Positions 50,447-58,286 of a stretch of DNA of 64,000 nt are shown one piece after another; position 1 is the stretch's first letter; the number at the start of each line of letters is the position of its first letter. Made by a program: the position numbers and the translations under genes. This DNA comes from Phytoactinopolyspora halotolerans (GTDB taxonomy: Bacteria > Actinomycetota > Actinomycetes > Jiangellales > Jiangellaceae): NCBI RefSeq assembly GCF_010550675.1, contig NZ_JAAGOA010000011.1, positions 124,001 through 188,000 on the forward strand, read 5' to 3'. The notes under the pieces are model-generated. The model did no database searches. It saw only the letters and a program-made list of their open reading frames with translations, and was not told where the DNA came from.

Positions 50447-51508
50447 TCAATAGCGCATCCCCAGGGCATCCTGGACGTCGTCGAGGGTTCTCCGGGCGAT
50501 CGTGCCCGCGCGGTCGGCGCCTGTCCGGAGCACGTCTCGCACCAATCCGTCGTCGGCGGCCAGCTCGGAGCGACGGGCGCGCAACGGCCGTAGGTGTTCG
50601 TTCACGGCCTCGGTGACGACGGCCTTCAGGGCGACGGCACCGCCCGAGCCCACCTGCTCCGCTACCTGCTCTGCCGAGAAACCGGTGCACATCGCCGCTA
50701 TGAGCAGCAGATTCGCCACTTCGGGGCGACGGTCCGGTTCGTAGGTGATATGCCGCTCGCTGTCCGTCACAGCACGGCGGATGAGGCGGGCCGTGACGTC
50801 CTGGTCGTCCCGCAGGGCGATGCCGTTGCCCCTGCTCTTGCTCATCTTCCGGCCGTCCACGCCGAGCAGCACGGGCGTCTGGGAGAGCAGCCCTTGCGGT
50901 GGAGTGAAGAGCTGTCGGCCGCCGCCGAACCGTTCGTTGAAGCGGCGAGCGATGGTTCGTGCCTGCTCGATGTGAGGAAGTTGATCAGCCCCGACAGGTA
51001 CCAGGTTCGCGTGGCAGAACAGGATGTCCGCCGCCTGATGTACCGGGTAGGTCAGCAGCAGCCCGCTGATCGAGCTGATCCCGGCCGTCGTCGCTTCGTC
51101 CTTGACGGTCGGGTTGCGCTGCATCTCCGAGACGCTGGTCAACGCGAGGAACGGCAACAGCAGCTGGTTGAGCGCCGGGACGGTACTGTGCGCGAAGATC
51201 GTGGTCCGGTCTGGATCCAGTCCGGCGGCCAGGTAGTCCAGCACCAGCTCGCGGACGTTCACGCCGACCTCGCCCGGGCGGTCACGGTCCGTGATCACCT
51301 GGTAGTCGGCGATGACAATGAAGGTCTCCACACCCAGGGCCTGCAGGTGCACCCGGTTGCGCAGGGTGCCGAGGTAGTGGCCCAGATGCAACGGACCGGT
51401 GGGCCGATCTCCGGTGAGAACGCGGTACCGCTGGGGATGGGCGGCGACCTCCGTCGTGTCCGCCACGAGCGGGGTGGTCGTCGTGCTGGTCGCGTGCGTC
51501 GTGGTCAT
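50447..51508 (-). CDS. trpS: Tryptophanyl-tRNA synthetase, attenuator-controlled
   Basis: A 353-residue class Ic aminoacyl-tRNA synthetase charging tRNA-Trp. HIGH-type motif in GPLHLGHYLGTL (near 41) and KMSKS in DGRKMSKSRGN (near 219). The N-terminal ~25 residues are Thr-rich. ATG 51508 has GGAG upstream. The leader contains a Trp-codon peptide and mutually exclusive hairpins. In Streptomyces coelicolor an auxiliary, indolmycin-resistant TrpRS is known to be controlled by ribosome-mediated attenuation, so this is probably the inducible, second enzyme rather than the housekeeping one. That assignment is an inference. Confidence 0.94.
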   Translation of the reverse strand: MTTTHATSTTTTPLVADTTEVAAHPQRYRVLTGDRPTGPLHLGHYLGTLRNRVHLQALGVETFIVIADYQVITDRDRPGEVGVNVRELVLDYLAAGLDPDRTTIFAHSTVPALNQLLLPFLALTSVSEMQRNPTVKDEATTAGISSISGLLLTYPVHQAADILFCHANLVPVGADQLPHIEQARTIARRFNERFGGGRQLFTPPQGLLSQTPVLLGVDGRKMSKSRGNGIALRDDQDVTARLIRRAVTDSERHITYEPDRRPEVANLLLIAAMCTGFSAEQVAEQVGSGGAVALKAVVTEAVNEHLRPLRARRSELAADDGLVRDVLRTGADRAGTIARRTLDDVQDALGMRY

Positions 51509-51582
51509 GGTCTGCTCCGATGTGTGTCGGGGCCGCCGACGGCGGGCAGACCGGTTGTGCACCCGTGGGTGTGAGATACCTG

Positions 51583-51605
51583 CTGGCCGCCCGGACGGCG
51601 GCCAG
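51583..51605 (-). terminator. Attenuator terminator hairpin upstream of trpS
   Basis: On the minus strand CTGGCCGCC (51605-51597) pairs perfectly with GGCGGCCAG (51591-51583), 5-nt loop. Its first arm can instead pair with GGCGGCC (51629-51623) inside the leader ORF, forming the antiterminator. Confidence 0.7.
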
Positions 51606-51619
51606 TGGAATGCGCGTGG

Positions 51620-51670
51620 TCAGGCCGCCAGTTTCGGCAGCCACCACCAGCAGCGCAAGGTAGGGATCAC
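51620..51670 (-). CDS. Trp leader peptide with three consecutive Trp codons
   Basis: A 16-residue ORF reading MIPTLRCWWWLPKLAA, from GTG 51670 to TGA 51620. Three UGG codons (51649-51641) sit at the 5' side of a stem (GGCTGCC/GGCGGCC) that competes with the antiterminator. With scarce Trp-tRNA the ribosome stalls on UGG and the terminator does not form. The start is 7 nt after CATACT, so the leader is likely translated from a leaderless mRNA. Confidence 0.75.
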   Translation of the reverse strand: MIPTLRCWWWLPKLAA

Positions 51671-51677
51671 GTCGTCA

Positions 51678-51683
51678 AGTATG
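51678..51683 (-). promoter_or_regulatory. -10 hexamer of trpS attenuator transcript
   Basis: CATACT on the minus strand, 7 nt before the leader GTG at 51670. The -35 region is not clear. Confidence 0.5.
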
Positions 51684-51770
51684 CCATGTCGTCGGGGAAG
51701 CAGGCGGCCCTGTCACGTGCGGTTGTGGACCGTCGGGTGACGGGTGGTGCGGCGGGATGCGTGCGGGCGC

Positions 51771-52391
51771 TCAGGCGACGTACTCGGCGAGCCAATCGTT
51801 GAGCGGCCGCGCGAGGCGCAGGAACTCCACCACCGTGTCCTTGGCGGCCGAAGTGCCGAGCCACGCCTCCGCCGGCCAATGCCGCCACGCGATGATGCCC
51901 TTGTGCCGGAGCAGCTCCACGCGTGGATGATCCTTGGCGTAGCCGCGAGGCGCGGTCTTCAGGTACTCGCGGGCGGTGACCTCCACGTCCTGCTTGATCA
52001 GCTCGTCGACCAGCGCGCGCAGCTCGTCTCCGGTCTCGTCGTCATCGACGGCGTGCCGGTACCGGGACAGCTGATCGGCATCCATCATGTATATGCCCGA
52101 GCCGGCGGCCAATCCGTCGGCGGAGAGCTGGACGTAGCCACCACGGTCCAGCGTGGCGGCGATCGTCGTCTTGTACGGAGACTTGTCCGCGCTGAAGCGG
52201 ACATCCCGGTTCGGGCGGAAGATCTTGCCCTCGCCGAATTCGGGCTCCAGCTCCGTGAGCAGCTCCACCATCGGTCCACGCACGTCACGGTCGTAGATGT
52301 GCTTGTGCGCGGTCCAGTACGTGCGCGAGTTGTCCGCCTCCAGACCCTCGTAGAATTCCAGAGCCTCGGCCGGCCAGCCGTGAAACGCCAT
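51771..52391 (-). CDS. DUF2461-family protein
   Basis: A 206-residue protein of the DUF2461 (TIGR02453) family, widespread and of unknown function. Conserved parts: FHGWPAEALEFYEGLEADNSR, GKIFRPNRDVRFSADKSPYK, AGSGIYMMDADQLSRYR, LLRHKGIIAWRHWP. ATG 52391 (MAFHGW) fits the family start and has GGTGG upstream; an ATG 7 codons earlier is possible. No neighbours suggest a partner. Confidence 0.85.
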   Translation of the reverse strand: MAFHGWPAEALEFYEGLEADNSRTYWTAHKHIYDRDVRGPMVELLTELEPEFGEGKIFRPNRDVRFSADKSPYKTTIAATLDRGGYVQLSADGLAAGSGIYMMDADQLSRYRHAVDDDETGDELRALVDELIKQDVEVTAREYLKTAPRGYAKDHPRVELLRHKGIIAWRHWPAEAWLGTSAAKDTVVEFLRLARPLNDWLAEYVA

Positions 52392-52558
52392 GTGATCCAC
52401 CACCCCTGCCATGTGCAGAGCAGAAGAGAACCCCCTGCGAACGGCAGTCTGCCAGATCGGCCCGACAACCGGCTCAGGCGCTCGGCCGCCGGTGACTGTG
52501 CCACCGGGTTCGCCGCATCACTGCGTCGCGCCGGCCGGGCCTGTTCTGCCTCTGCGTC

Positions 52559-52888
52559 TCAGCTCTGCGCAGGCGTCGGGCGGGGCGGCAGGGCGTGGAT
52601 GTGTACCAGGTCACCGTACGTCTGAAAGTCATCGGGATTCCTGGTGAACAGCGTGGCATCGTACGCGTGCGCCGACGCCGCGATGAGCAAGTCCATGGCT
52701 CGACGGCGTGGAGTACGGTTCAGAGCCTTCGATGCGGCCGCGAGCAGACCATAGCTGGCGGCGACATCCTCTTCGACCCGCAGGACCGTGAAGCCGCGCT
52801 GGACATCATTGAGTCTGACGATTCGCCGCATGCGTTCGTCGGCGTCCGGCGCGGAGACGACCACGCTCGTATCGAGCACACCCAGCAT
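52559..52888 (-). CDS. VapC-type PIN toxin, internally shortened
   Basis: A 109-residue PIN-domain protein. The first catalytic Asp (MLGVLDTSVV) and the C-terminal acidic cluster (RRAMDLLIAASAHA, LFTRNPDDF) are present. Usual VapC proteins of this type are about 130-140 residues; here the segment after DTSVVVSAP joins almost at once to DADERMRR, so the part that normally holds the second catalytic acid (in a V-x-ELxxG-like motif) is missing. It is probably inactive or weakly active. It follows a Phd/YefM-like antitoxin gene by 7 bp. Confidence 0.8.
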   Translation of the reverse strand: MLGVLDTSVVVSAPDADERMRRIVRLNDVQRGFTVLRVEEDVAASYGLLAAASKALNRTPRRRAMDLLIAASAHAYDATLFTRNPDDFQTYGDLVHIHALPPRPTPAQS

Positions 52889-52895
52889 GAAAGGG

Positions 52896-53177
52896 TTACC
52901 GCCCCGTGTCCCGCGCGTCCCCGGTGTCCAGGGTGTTCCCGGTGGTCCAGGGATCGATGAGGTCTTCAGGCTGATCGCGCTCCAGCGGTATGAGCGGCGG
53001 GCCGCTGAGCGCGTTGAGAACGCGATCCAGCGGTGTCCACGACAGACCGCTGTGCGGCACCAGTTCTGCGGCGGGGCGACCTGCAACGGTCACCGTGACA
53101 CGCTCGCCTGCCTCGGCGCGACGCACGTATTCGCTCGCTTTCTGGCGGAGCTCGCGCAGCCCGATGGTGGTTGTCAT
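52896..53177 (-). CDS. Phd/YefM-family antitoxin
   Basis: A 93-residue antitoxin. The N-terminal DNA-binding half (TTIGLRELRQKASEYVRRAE, GERVTVTVAGRPAAELVP) is typical of type II Phd/YefM proteins; the C-terminal half is Pro/Asp-rich and binds the toxin. The gene precedes the VapC-like toxin in the usual antitoxin-first order and would autoregulate the pair. Because the toxin looks truncated, the antitoxin may persist as a relic or as protection against related toxins. Confidence 0.88.
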   Translation of the reverse strand: MTTTIGLRELRQKASEYVRRAEAGERVTVTVAGRPAAELVPHSGLSWTPLDRVLNALSGPPLIPLERDQPEDLIDPWTTGNTLDTGDARDTGR

Positions 53178-53208
53178 GAACGCATGGTAGCGCCTGTGCT
53201 ACCGGAGT

Positions 53209-54057
53209 TCACCGGGTCAAGACGGCGGCGAGCTGCGGCTCGATCGCCACGAGCAATCCGAGCAGTATCAGCGCCGCGCCGGTGATGCCGGTGACGCGCA
53301 TGCCGAACGGGAGTACCTTCTCGATGAAGACCACAGCCGCGATGAGCAGCACCCAAGCCAGCCCCATCGCGCCTGCCGCGACGAGCACCACCATCAACGC
53401 CCAGCAGCACCCGATGCAGTAGGCGGCATGCGCGGTGGCCACCCGCGCCGCACCGCGCAGGCCGGAGCGCCAGCGGGTGGCGAGGAACGGCAGCGGTCCC
53501 CGGCACTGCCGCAGGCAGAGGTGCTTGAGCGGGGAGAACTGGTAGGCGCCGGCGCCCGCCAGCACCACCGCTACGCCGTAGGGTGCCAGCCACGCCGCCG
53601 CCGCGCCGTCGTCGGCGTTGAGTGCCGCCGAGACCGTGACCGAGCTCGCGTATGCGACCACACCCGTGGCCAGCCAGGCGACGACGTACGTACCGGCGAA
53701 CACCGACGCCGGTGTGGCGTGCCCGCCGCGTCGTTCAGCCATGTCCGGCGCGACGGCGCTGTACAGCGTGATCATCGGGATGGCGCTCGGCAGCATCATG
53801 GCGGTCATCATCACGCCCCAGGAACCGACATATGCCGCTGCTTCTCCGAGCCCCAGGGCCGTGCCGATCATGGGCCCGTCGCTCGTGGTCAAGCCGTCGT
53901 CGTGCCCGCTCATCGACGCCGCCTCAGCGAACACCGCGATCCACGCGAAGCCGGCGACCACGACCAGGCCCGCACCGGTGATCAACGACGAGCGACTCAC
54001 CCGCCAGCGCCGTGGCGGAGCCGCGAGTGCACCGGCATGCCTAGCCGGTGGAGCCAT
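53209..54057 (-). CDS. DUF2182 membrane protein
   Basis: A 282-residue multi-pass protein (about seven helices) of the DUF2182 family, often described as metal-binding. Key pieces: WGVMMTAMMLPSAIPM, GAYQFSPLKHLCLRQCR and AHAAYCIGCCWALMV, with clustered Met, Cys and His. Its start overlaps the DUF1326 gene by 17 bases. DUF1326/DUF2182 pairs recur in actinobacteria and proteobacteria; transport or handling of a metal or small molecule is suspected but unproven. Confidence 0.88.
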   Translation of the reverse strand: MAPPARHAGALAAPPRRWRVSRSSLITGAGLVVVAGFAWIAVFAEAASMSGHDDGLTTSDGPMIGTALGLGEAAAYVGSWGVMMTAMMLPSAIPMITLYSAVAPDMAERRGGHATPASVFAGTYVVAWLATGVVAYASSVTVSAALNADDGAAAAWLAPYGVAVVLAGAGAYQFSPLKHLCLRQCRGPLPFLATRWRSGLRGAARVATAHAAYCIGCCWALMVVLVAAGAMGLAWVLLIAAVVFIEKVLPFGMRVTGITGAALILLGLLVAIEPQLAAVLTR

Positions 54058-54691
54058 CGCTGCTCCAGTCGAACGAATACAGGTGCGAGTAGGTGTTCTC
54101 ATGCTGCAGGGTCAGCGGACTGTCCGCGGTCACCTGCCAGTTGACCGAGTTGGCGACCTCGGCCCGTTTGAACTCGAAACCGTTCGGCAGGTCGATGCGG
54201 GCGCGGTGTTCGTCACCGGTGACGGGGTTGCGGATGGGCGCCACGGTGGCCGCGATGATGCCCGGAATATCCACTTTCGCGTGCCGAGCGTCGCGATCGA
54301 TCTCGAGCTCGATCGACGCGACGACGGGCTCGGGGACGTTCGGCGTGACCGACGCGAAGATCTCGAAGAAGGGGTGACCGTGCCGGCCGCTGGTGAGCTG
54401 GAGCACCGCATCGCGCTGTGCGTCGGCGCTGGCGGAGTCCAGGATGACCAGACGGGTGCCGCCGCCCTCGTGGACCGCTCCGGGCCAGAAGAACGCCTCG
54501 GCGAACCTGACACCGGCCATATCCGTGCTGCCGAAGTGGCCCTCGCTGATCTGCCACACGGTGATCGCCTCACAGTTGCCTTCGGTCGGCAGTGCCGCGA
54601 ACTGACACGGACACGCCCCGTTGCAGTTGCAACTCCCGACGGATTCCCCCGCGATCCGCCACTGCGTCGTAGTGAGTGTCGCTTCGGTCAT
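54041..54691 (-). CDS. DUF1326-family protein
   Basis: A 216-residue protein. The N-terminal Cys motif CNCNGACPCQF is the family hallmark and suggests metal binding. The rest is beta-rich (AFFWPGAVHEGGGT, HPFFEIFASVTPN). ATG 54691 has GGAGG at ideal distance. Translated as a unit with the DUF2182 membrane protein, probably its soluble partner. Function is not known. Confidence 0.88.
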   Translation of the reverse strand: MTEATLTTTQWRIAGESVGSCNCNGACPCQFAALPTEGNCEAITVWQISEGHFGSTDMAGVRFAEAFFWPGAVHEGGGTRLVILDSASADAQRDAVLQLTSGRHGHPFFEIFASVTPNVPEPVVASIELEIDRDARHAKVDIPGIIAATVAPIRNPVTGDEHRARIDLPNGFEFKRAEVANSVNWQVTADSPLTLQHENTYSHLYSFDWSSDGSTG

Positions 54692-54708
54692 GGTGCCTCC
54701 TTGCGTGG

Positions 54709-54789
54709 CTACGCACACACCGCCCCGCCGAAGCCGATGCCGAGCGCGATGCCGATCGCGATCTCGACTCGACGCGACCGGGTGTGCAC
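54709..54789 (-). CDS. Possible 26-residue hydrophobic peptide
   Basis: A GTG-started ORF ending 17 bp before the DUF1326 gene. Its C-terminal half is IAIGIALGIGFGGAVCA, a Gly-zipper-like hydrophobic helix. No good ribosome site; a weak TAGACG lies 7 nt before. It may be a chance ORF. Confidence 0.22.
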   Translation of the reverse strand: MHTRSRRVEIAIGIALGIGFGGAVCA

Positions 54790-54918
54790 GGTCCAACGTC
54801 TATGTGTCTCGGCAGGGTTGTGCACGCGGGTCAACGCCGATTCAAGGTTCGGTAAAACTCGTCCGCGCGGCGGAGCCCGGCGCATGGTCACGGCTGTGGG
54901 ACGACGTCGTGTCGGAGA

Positions 54919-54924
54919 TAGAGT
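54919..54924 (+). promoter_or_regulatory. -10 hexamer of leaderless threonine aldolase mRNA
   Basis: TAGAGT is followed by 7 nt and ATG 54932. Confidence 0.5.
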
Positions 54925-54931
54925 GGCGGCC

Positions 54932-55975
54932 ATGTCCTCCGGCGTGATCGATCTTCGCAGTGACACCGTGACCAGACCCACGTCGGCGATGCTGGCAGCG
55001 ATGGCGGCGGCGGACACCGGTGACGATGTCTACGGCGAGGACCCGACCGTCAACGCACTGGAGGAGCGGGTCGCCGACCTGTTGGGGCACCAGGCAGGGC
55101 TGTTCACCGTCACCGGTTCGCTGGCCAACGTCCTCGGTGTCGGCGCCTGGGTGCGGCCGGGGCAGGAACTGCTGTGCGAGGCGCGGGCACACGTGGCCCG
55201 AGCCGAGCTCGGCGCCCATGCCGCTGTGCGTGGAGTGACCACACGCACCTGGTGGGACGTGCGCGGCCGGGTCGACCTGGAGGCGATCCGCTGGATGATG
55301 GCCCCGGACGCCGGGCCGTACCTGGTGTCCACGGCGGCGATCACGGTCGAGAACACGCACAACTTCGCCGGCGGCACGGTACAACCGTGGGAAGACCTCC
55401 AGGCGCTGCGCACAGCTGTCGACGGCACCGGGATCCGGCTGCACATGGACGGCGCACGAATCTGGAACGCGCAGGCCGCGACCGGAGTCGACGTCGCGGA
55501 CTATGCCACATTCTTCGATTCGGTGTCCGTCTGCCTGTCCAAAGGACTCGGTGCGCCGGTGGGATCGGTGCTGGTCGGACCGGCCGACGCGATCGCCGAG
55601 GCGCGTGTCTGGCGTAAGCGGCTGGGCGGCGGCTGGCGGCAAGCGGGTGTGCTCGCCGCGGCCGGTCTGTACGCGCTTGGCCACCACGTCGAGCGGCTGG
55701 CGGAGGATCATGTCAACGCCCGGACGATCGCCGACCTGATCGCAGCGGCGGACGCTTCGGTGGTGGATCCTGACGCCGTCGAGACCAACATCGTGCTGCT
55801 CGACGTGGGGGACCGGGCGGAACGTTTCGTGGCGGAGGCGCGCGCTGCGGGGGTGCTGACCGGCGTCGTCGGGCCCGGCGTCGTCCGCCTCATCACCCAT
55901 CTCGACGTGTCGGCCGCCGACGCCCGCAAAGCCGGCGAGATCCTCGCCACCATCCTCCACGCCCGACCTAAATGA
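54932..55975 (+). CDS. Low-specificity L-threonine aldolase
   Basis: A 347-residue PLP enzyme cleaving threonine/allo-threonine to glycine and acetaldehyde. Motifs: DLRSDTVTRPT at the start, GDDVYGEDPTVNALEE, TVENTHNFAGG, LHMDGARIWNA (PLP-binding Asp) and the Schiff-base Lys in VCLSKGLGAPVGS (residue ~204). ATG 54932 starts the conserved domain and has a leaderless-type hexamer. The stop codon TGA is inside the left arm of a 34-bp inverted repeat shared with the convergent LysR gene. Confidence 0.93.
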   Translation: MSSGVIDLRSDTVTRPTSAMLAAMAAADTGDDVYGEDPTVNALEERVADLLGHQAGLFTVTGSLANVLGVGAWVRPGQELLCEARAHVARAELGAHAAVRGVTTRTWWDVRGRVDLEAIRWMMAPDAGPYLVSTAAITVENTHNFAGGTVQPWEDLQALRTAVDGTGIRLHMDGARIWNAQAATGVDVADYATFFDSVSVCLSKGLGAPVGSVLVGPADAIAEARVWRKRLGGGWRQAGVLAAAGLYALGHHVERLAEDHVNARTIADLIAAADASVVDPDAVETNIVLLDVGDRAERFVAEARAAGVLTGVVGPGVVRLITHLDVSAADARKAGEILATILHARPK

Positions 55976-56060
55976 TCATGTGAAGTAGGTTTTCTCGTGC
56001 ACCCCCATGTCTGCAGGCCTGTTACGGCACGAGAAAACCTACTTCACATGATCATTTAGG
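55967..56060. terminator. Perfect 34-bp inverted repeat spanning two convergent stop codons
   Basis: Left arm 55967-56000 starts CCTAAATGATCATGTGAAGT; right arm 56027-56060 is its exact reverse complement; loop 26 nt (56001-56026). The aldolase ends (CCT AAA TGA) in the left arm, and the LysR gene's last codons (NDHVK, TAG) are in the right arm. Likely bidirectional terminator or a mobile palindromic unit. Confidence 0.85.
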
Positions 56061-56965
56061 GTGCGGACATGGTTGCGGAAGGCGTGGACGGCGGGGGTTG
56101 ACCACTGGTCGCGGGGCCAGGTGAGTCCGATGGTGCGGGTGACCTTCGGGGTCAGCGGCACCTCGGCGACGCCCGCGGGCGTGCCCGGGTCGAAGTGCGG
56201 GAGCAGTGCGACGCCCAGACCGGCGGCGACCAGTCCGCGAACGGTGTCGGACTCCTGTCCTTCGAACGCGATCCGCGGCGTGAATCCGGCGTCCGCACAC
56301 ATCCCATCCATGATCTGCCGAAGGCCATAGCCCGGCTCCAACGTGACGAACTCCTCCTCGGCCAGCTCGGCGAACCGCACCCGGCGCCGCGCCGCGAGCG
56401 GATGTGTGTCCGGCACCGAGAGCAGCAGTTCCTGCTCGGTGACCGGGAAACCGGTCAGCCGGGGATCCTCGGCCGGTAACGGCGCCAGCAGAGCCAGATC
56501 GACCTCGCCGGCTCGCAACTGGTCGAGCATCTGCTGCCGTGAGCCCTGCACCAGGGTGAAGCGTACGCCGGGATACGAGCGCCGGAAGTCGCGCAGCAGC
56601 CGCGGCACCAGGGACCTGCCCAGCAGGTGGAGGAAGCCGAGGACGACGTGACCGGTCTCCGGTGCGACCTCCTCCCGTGCCTGCCGTGCGCCGGCCTGGA
56701 TCACGGCCAGCGCCTCCGCGGCCGCCTCGGTGAGGATGGTTCCCGCGCGGGTGAGCCGCACGCCGCGGCCTGAAGGTTCGATCAGCGCCGCGCCCAGGGC
56801 CGTGCTCGCCGCGGCCAACCGGCGGCTGACGGTCGGCTGTGGCACCTGAAGTGCCTCCGCGGTTCGGGTGATGTTGTGCGTCTCTCTCAGAGCGGCGAGC
56901 AGCACGATTCCCGGTGCGATCTTCTCGACCAGCTGCTGGTCAAGGGCGTCGGGCCGAATAGGCAT
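56039..56965 (-). CDS. LysR-family transcriptional regulator
   Basis: A 308-residue LTTR with N-terminal HTH (LAALRETHNITRTAEALQVP, PTVSRRLAAAS) and a substrate-binding domain (GRSLVPRLLRDFRRSYPGV, LVAAGLGVALLPHFD). It diverges from an MFS exporter gene with only 70 bp between, the usual arrangement for a regulator and its target. The last five codons lie in the 34-bp palindrome. Confidence 0.93.
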   Translation of the reverse strand: MPIRPDALDQQLVEKIAPGIVLLAALRETHNITRTAEALQVPQPTVSRRLAAASTALGAALIEPSGRGVRLTRAGTILTEAAAEALAVIQAGARQAREEVAPETGHVVLGFLHLLGRSLVPRLLRDFRRSYPGVRFTLVQGSRQQMLDQLRAGEVDLALLAPLPAEDPRLTGFPVTEQELLLSVPDTHPLAARRRVRFAELAEEEFVTLEPGYGLRQIMDGMCADAGFTPRIAFEGQESDTVRGLVAAGLGVALLPHFDPGTPAGVAEVPLTPKVTRTIGLTWPRDQWSTPAVHAFRNHVRTLNDHVK

Positions 56966-56975
56966 ACTTCAGTGT

Positions 56976-56995
56976 ATGGAATAGTGCTGTTTCAT
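56976..56995. promoter_or_regulatory. Candidate LysR binding site
   Basis: ATGGAA-N8-TTTCAT, a near-dyad in the 70-bp spacer between the LysR gene and the MFS gene, fits the general T-N11-A symmetric form. Confidence 0.4.
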
Positions 56996-57022
56996 GTATT
57001 AGACGTATGAGTCGAGGCTCCG

Positions 57023-57028
57023 TAGCGT
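57023..57028 (+). promoter_or_regulatory. -10 hexamer of leaderless MFS mRNA
   Basis: TAGCGT, 7 nt before ATG 57036. Confidence 0.45.
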
Positions 57029-57035
57029 CCAAGCT

Positions 57036-58286
57036 ATGGCTTCAGCGACGTCGGCACAGACCCGGTCCGCGAGCGGGCGCATCACGCTCGGCGTCGCCGC
57101 CGCCGGCACCTCGTCGTTCGCGCTGCTGTACGCGCCCCAACCGGTACTCGCGCAGCTCGCGGCGGAGTACCGGCTTGATCCGGCGACCGCGTCGCTCGCC
57201 GTCAGCGTCGCGACCGGTGCGCTGGCGCTCGCCGTACTGCCGATCGCACTTCTGTCCGAGACGGTCGGCCGGCACCGCACCATCGTCATCTCGCTGCTCG
57301 CTTCACTGGTGACCAGCATGGTGCAGCCGCTGGCGCCGACATATGCCGTGCTGCTCGTGCTGCGCGCCGTGCAGGGCGCGGCCATCGCCGGGGTGGCCGG
57401 TGTCGGGGCCGCGTACCTGGTGGAGCGGCTCGGACGGTCCGGCGTCGCGGTCGCCGTGGGCGCGATGATCGCCGGAAACACGATCGGCGGAATGCTGGGC
57501 CGGCTCTCCGTCGGGTTCAGCGCGGACCTGCTGGGCTGGAGAGGCGCGTTCGGCGTCGTCGCCGGTGTCGCGGCGGGATGCACGGCGCTGAGTCTGGCAT
57601 CACTTCCGCGGCCGACGACGGAGGGCCGCACGCCGATGTCGCAGCGTGGTGAGCCGGCGTCGGGTCCGCGCCGCCCACACCCACGGTCGCACCTGCTGCG
57701 CGCTCTCGGGACTGCCCTGCGCACGCCGGTGTTGCTGCTCCAGTATGCGGTGGCGTTCGTCGGCATGGGGGCGTTCGTCGCGATGTACAACACGATCGGG
57801 TTCCGGCTGATCGAGCAGCCGTTCGCGCTGTCCGCCGCCGCGGTGTCGCTGCTCTTCCTCTGCTACGCGCTGGGTGCGGCATCGTCGGTGACGGCCGGCA
57901 TGCTGGTCGGGCGGGTCGGCCGGCGGCCGGCGTTGGCAGGCGCGTTGCTGACCATGGCCGGCGGCGCGGCGCTCACGCTTCCCGACGCGCTGGCCTGCGT
58001 CGTGGCCGGATTCGCGCTGCTGACGGTGGGGTTCTTCGCGGCGCACTCGGTGGCCAACGGCTGGGCCGCCGCAGCCGCCCCGGAACGTGCGCGGGGACAG
58101 GTCTCGGGTGTGTACACCACCTCGTACTACCTGGGCAGCAGCGTGCTCGGCACAGCCGGGAGCGCCGTCTTCGCGCACGGGGGATGGGGCTGGCTGATCA
58201 GTGCGGTCATCGTCGTCGTCGCCGGCCTCGGTACTGTAGTGGCGGCCGTGGCGGTCGTGGCTGCGCGGTCCTCAGCGCGACCGTGA
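57036..58286 (+). CDS. MFS transporter (drug/metabolite exporter type)
   Basis: A 416-residue transporter with 12 predicted helices. It looks like the YnfM/AraJ-type MFS group (APQPVLAQLAAEYRLDPATA, ETVGRHRTIV as the A-like motif, RAVQGAAIAGVAGVGAAYL as a motif C-like region). Expected to export a small hydrophobic compound. Transcription is probably set by the divergent LysR protein. Its last 15 bp overlap, in the opposite direction, with the VWA gene. Confidence 0.92.
   Translation: MASATSAQTRSASGRITLGVAAAGTSSFALLYAPQPVLAQLAAEYRLDPATASLAVSVATGALALAVLPIALLSETVGRHRTIVISLLASLVTSMVQPLAPTYAVLLVLRAVQGAAIAGVAGVGAAYLVERLGRSGVAVAVGAMIAGNTIGGMLGRLSVGFSADLLGWRGAFGVVAGVAAGCTALSLASLPRPTTEGRTPMSQRGEPASGPRRPHPRSHLLRALGTALRTPVLLLQYAVAFVGMGAFVAMYNTIGFRLIEQPFALSAAAVSLLFLCYALGAASSVTAGMLVGRVGRRPALAGALLTMAGGAALTLPDALACVVAGFALLTVGFFAAHSVANGWAAAAAPERARGQVSGVYTTSYYLGSSVLGTAGSAVFAHGGWGWLISAVIVVVAGLGTVVAAVAVVAARSSARP

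Noticed and set aside
53618-54931. Long N-terminal extension of threonine aldolase
   Set aside because: It runs antisense through DUF2182/DUF1326 genes; the enzyme domain starts at 54932 with its own leaderless-type promoter.
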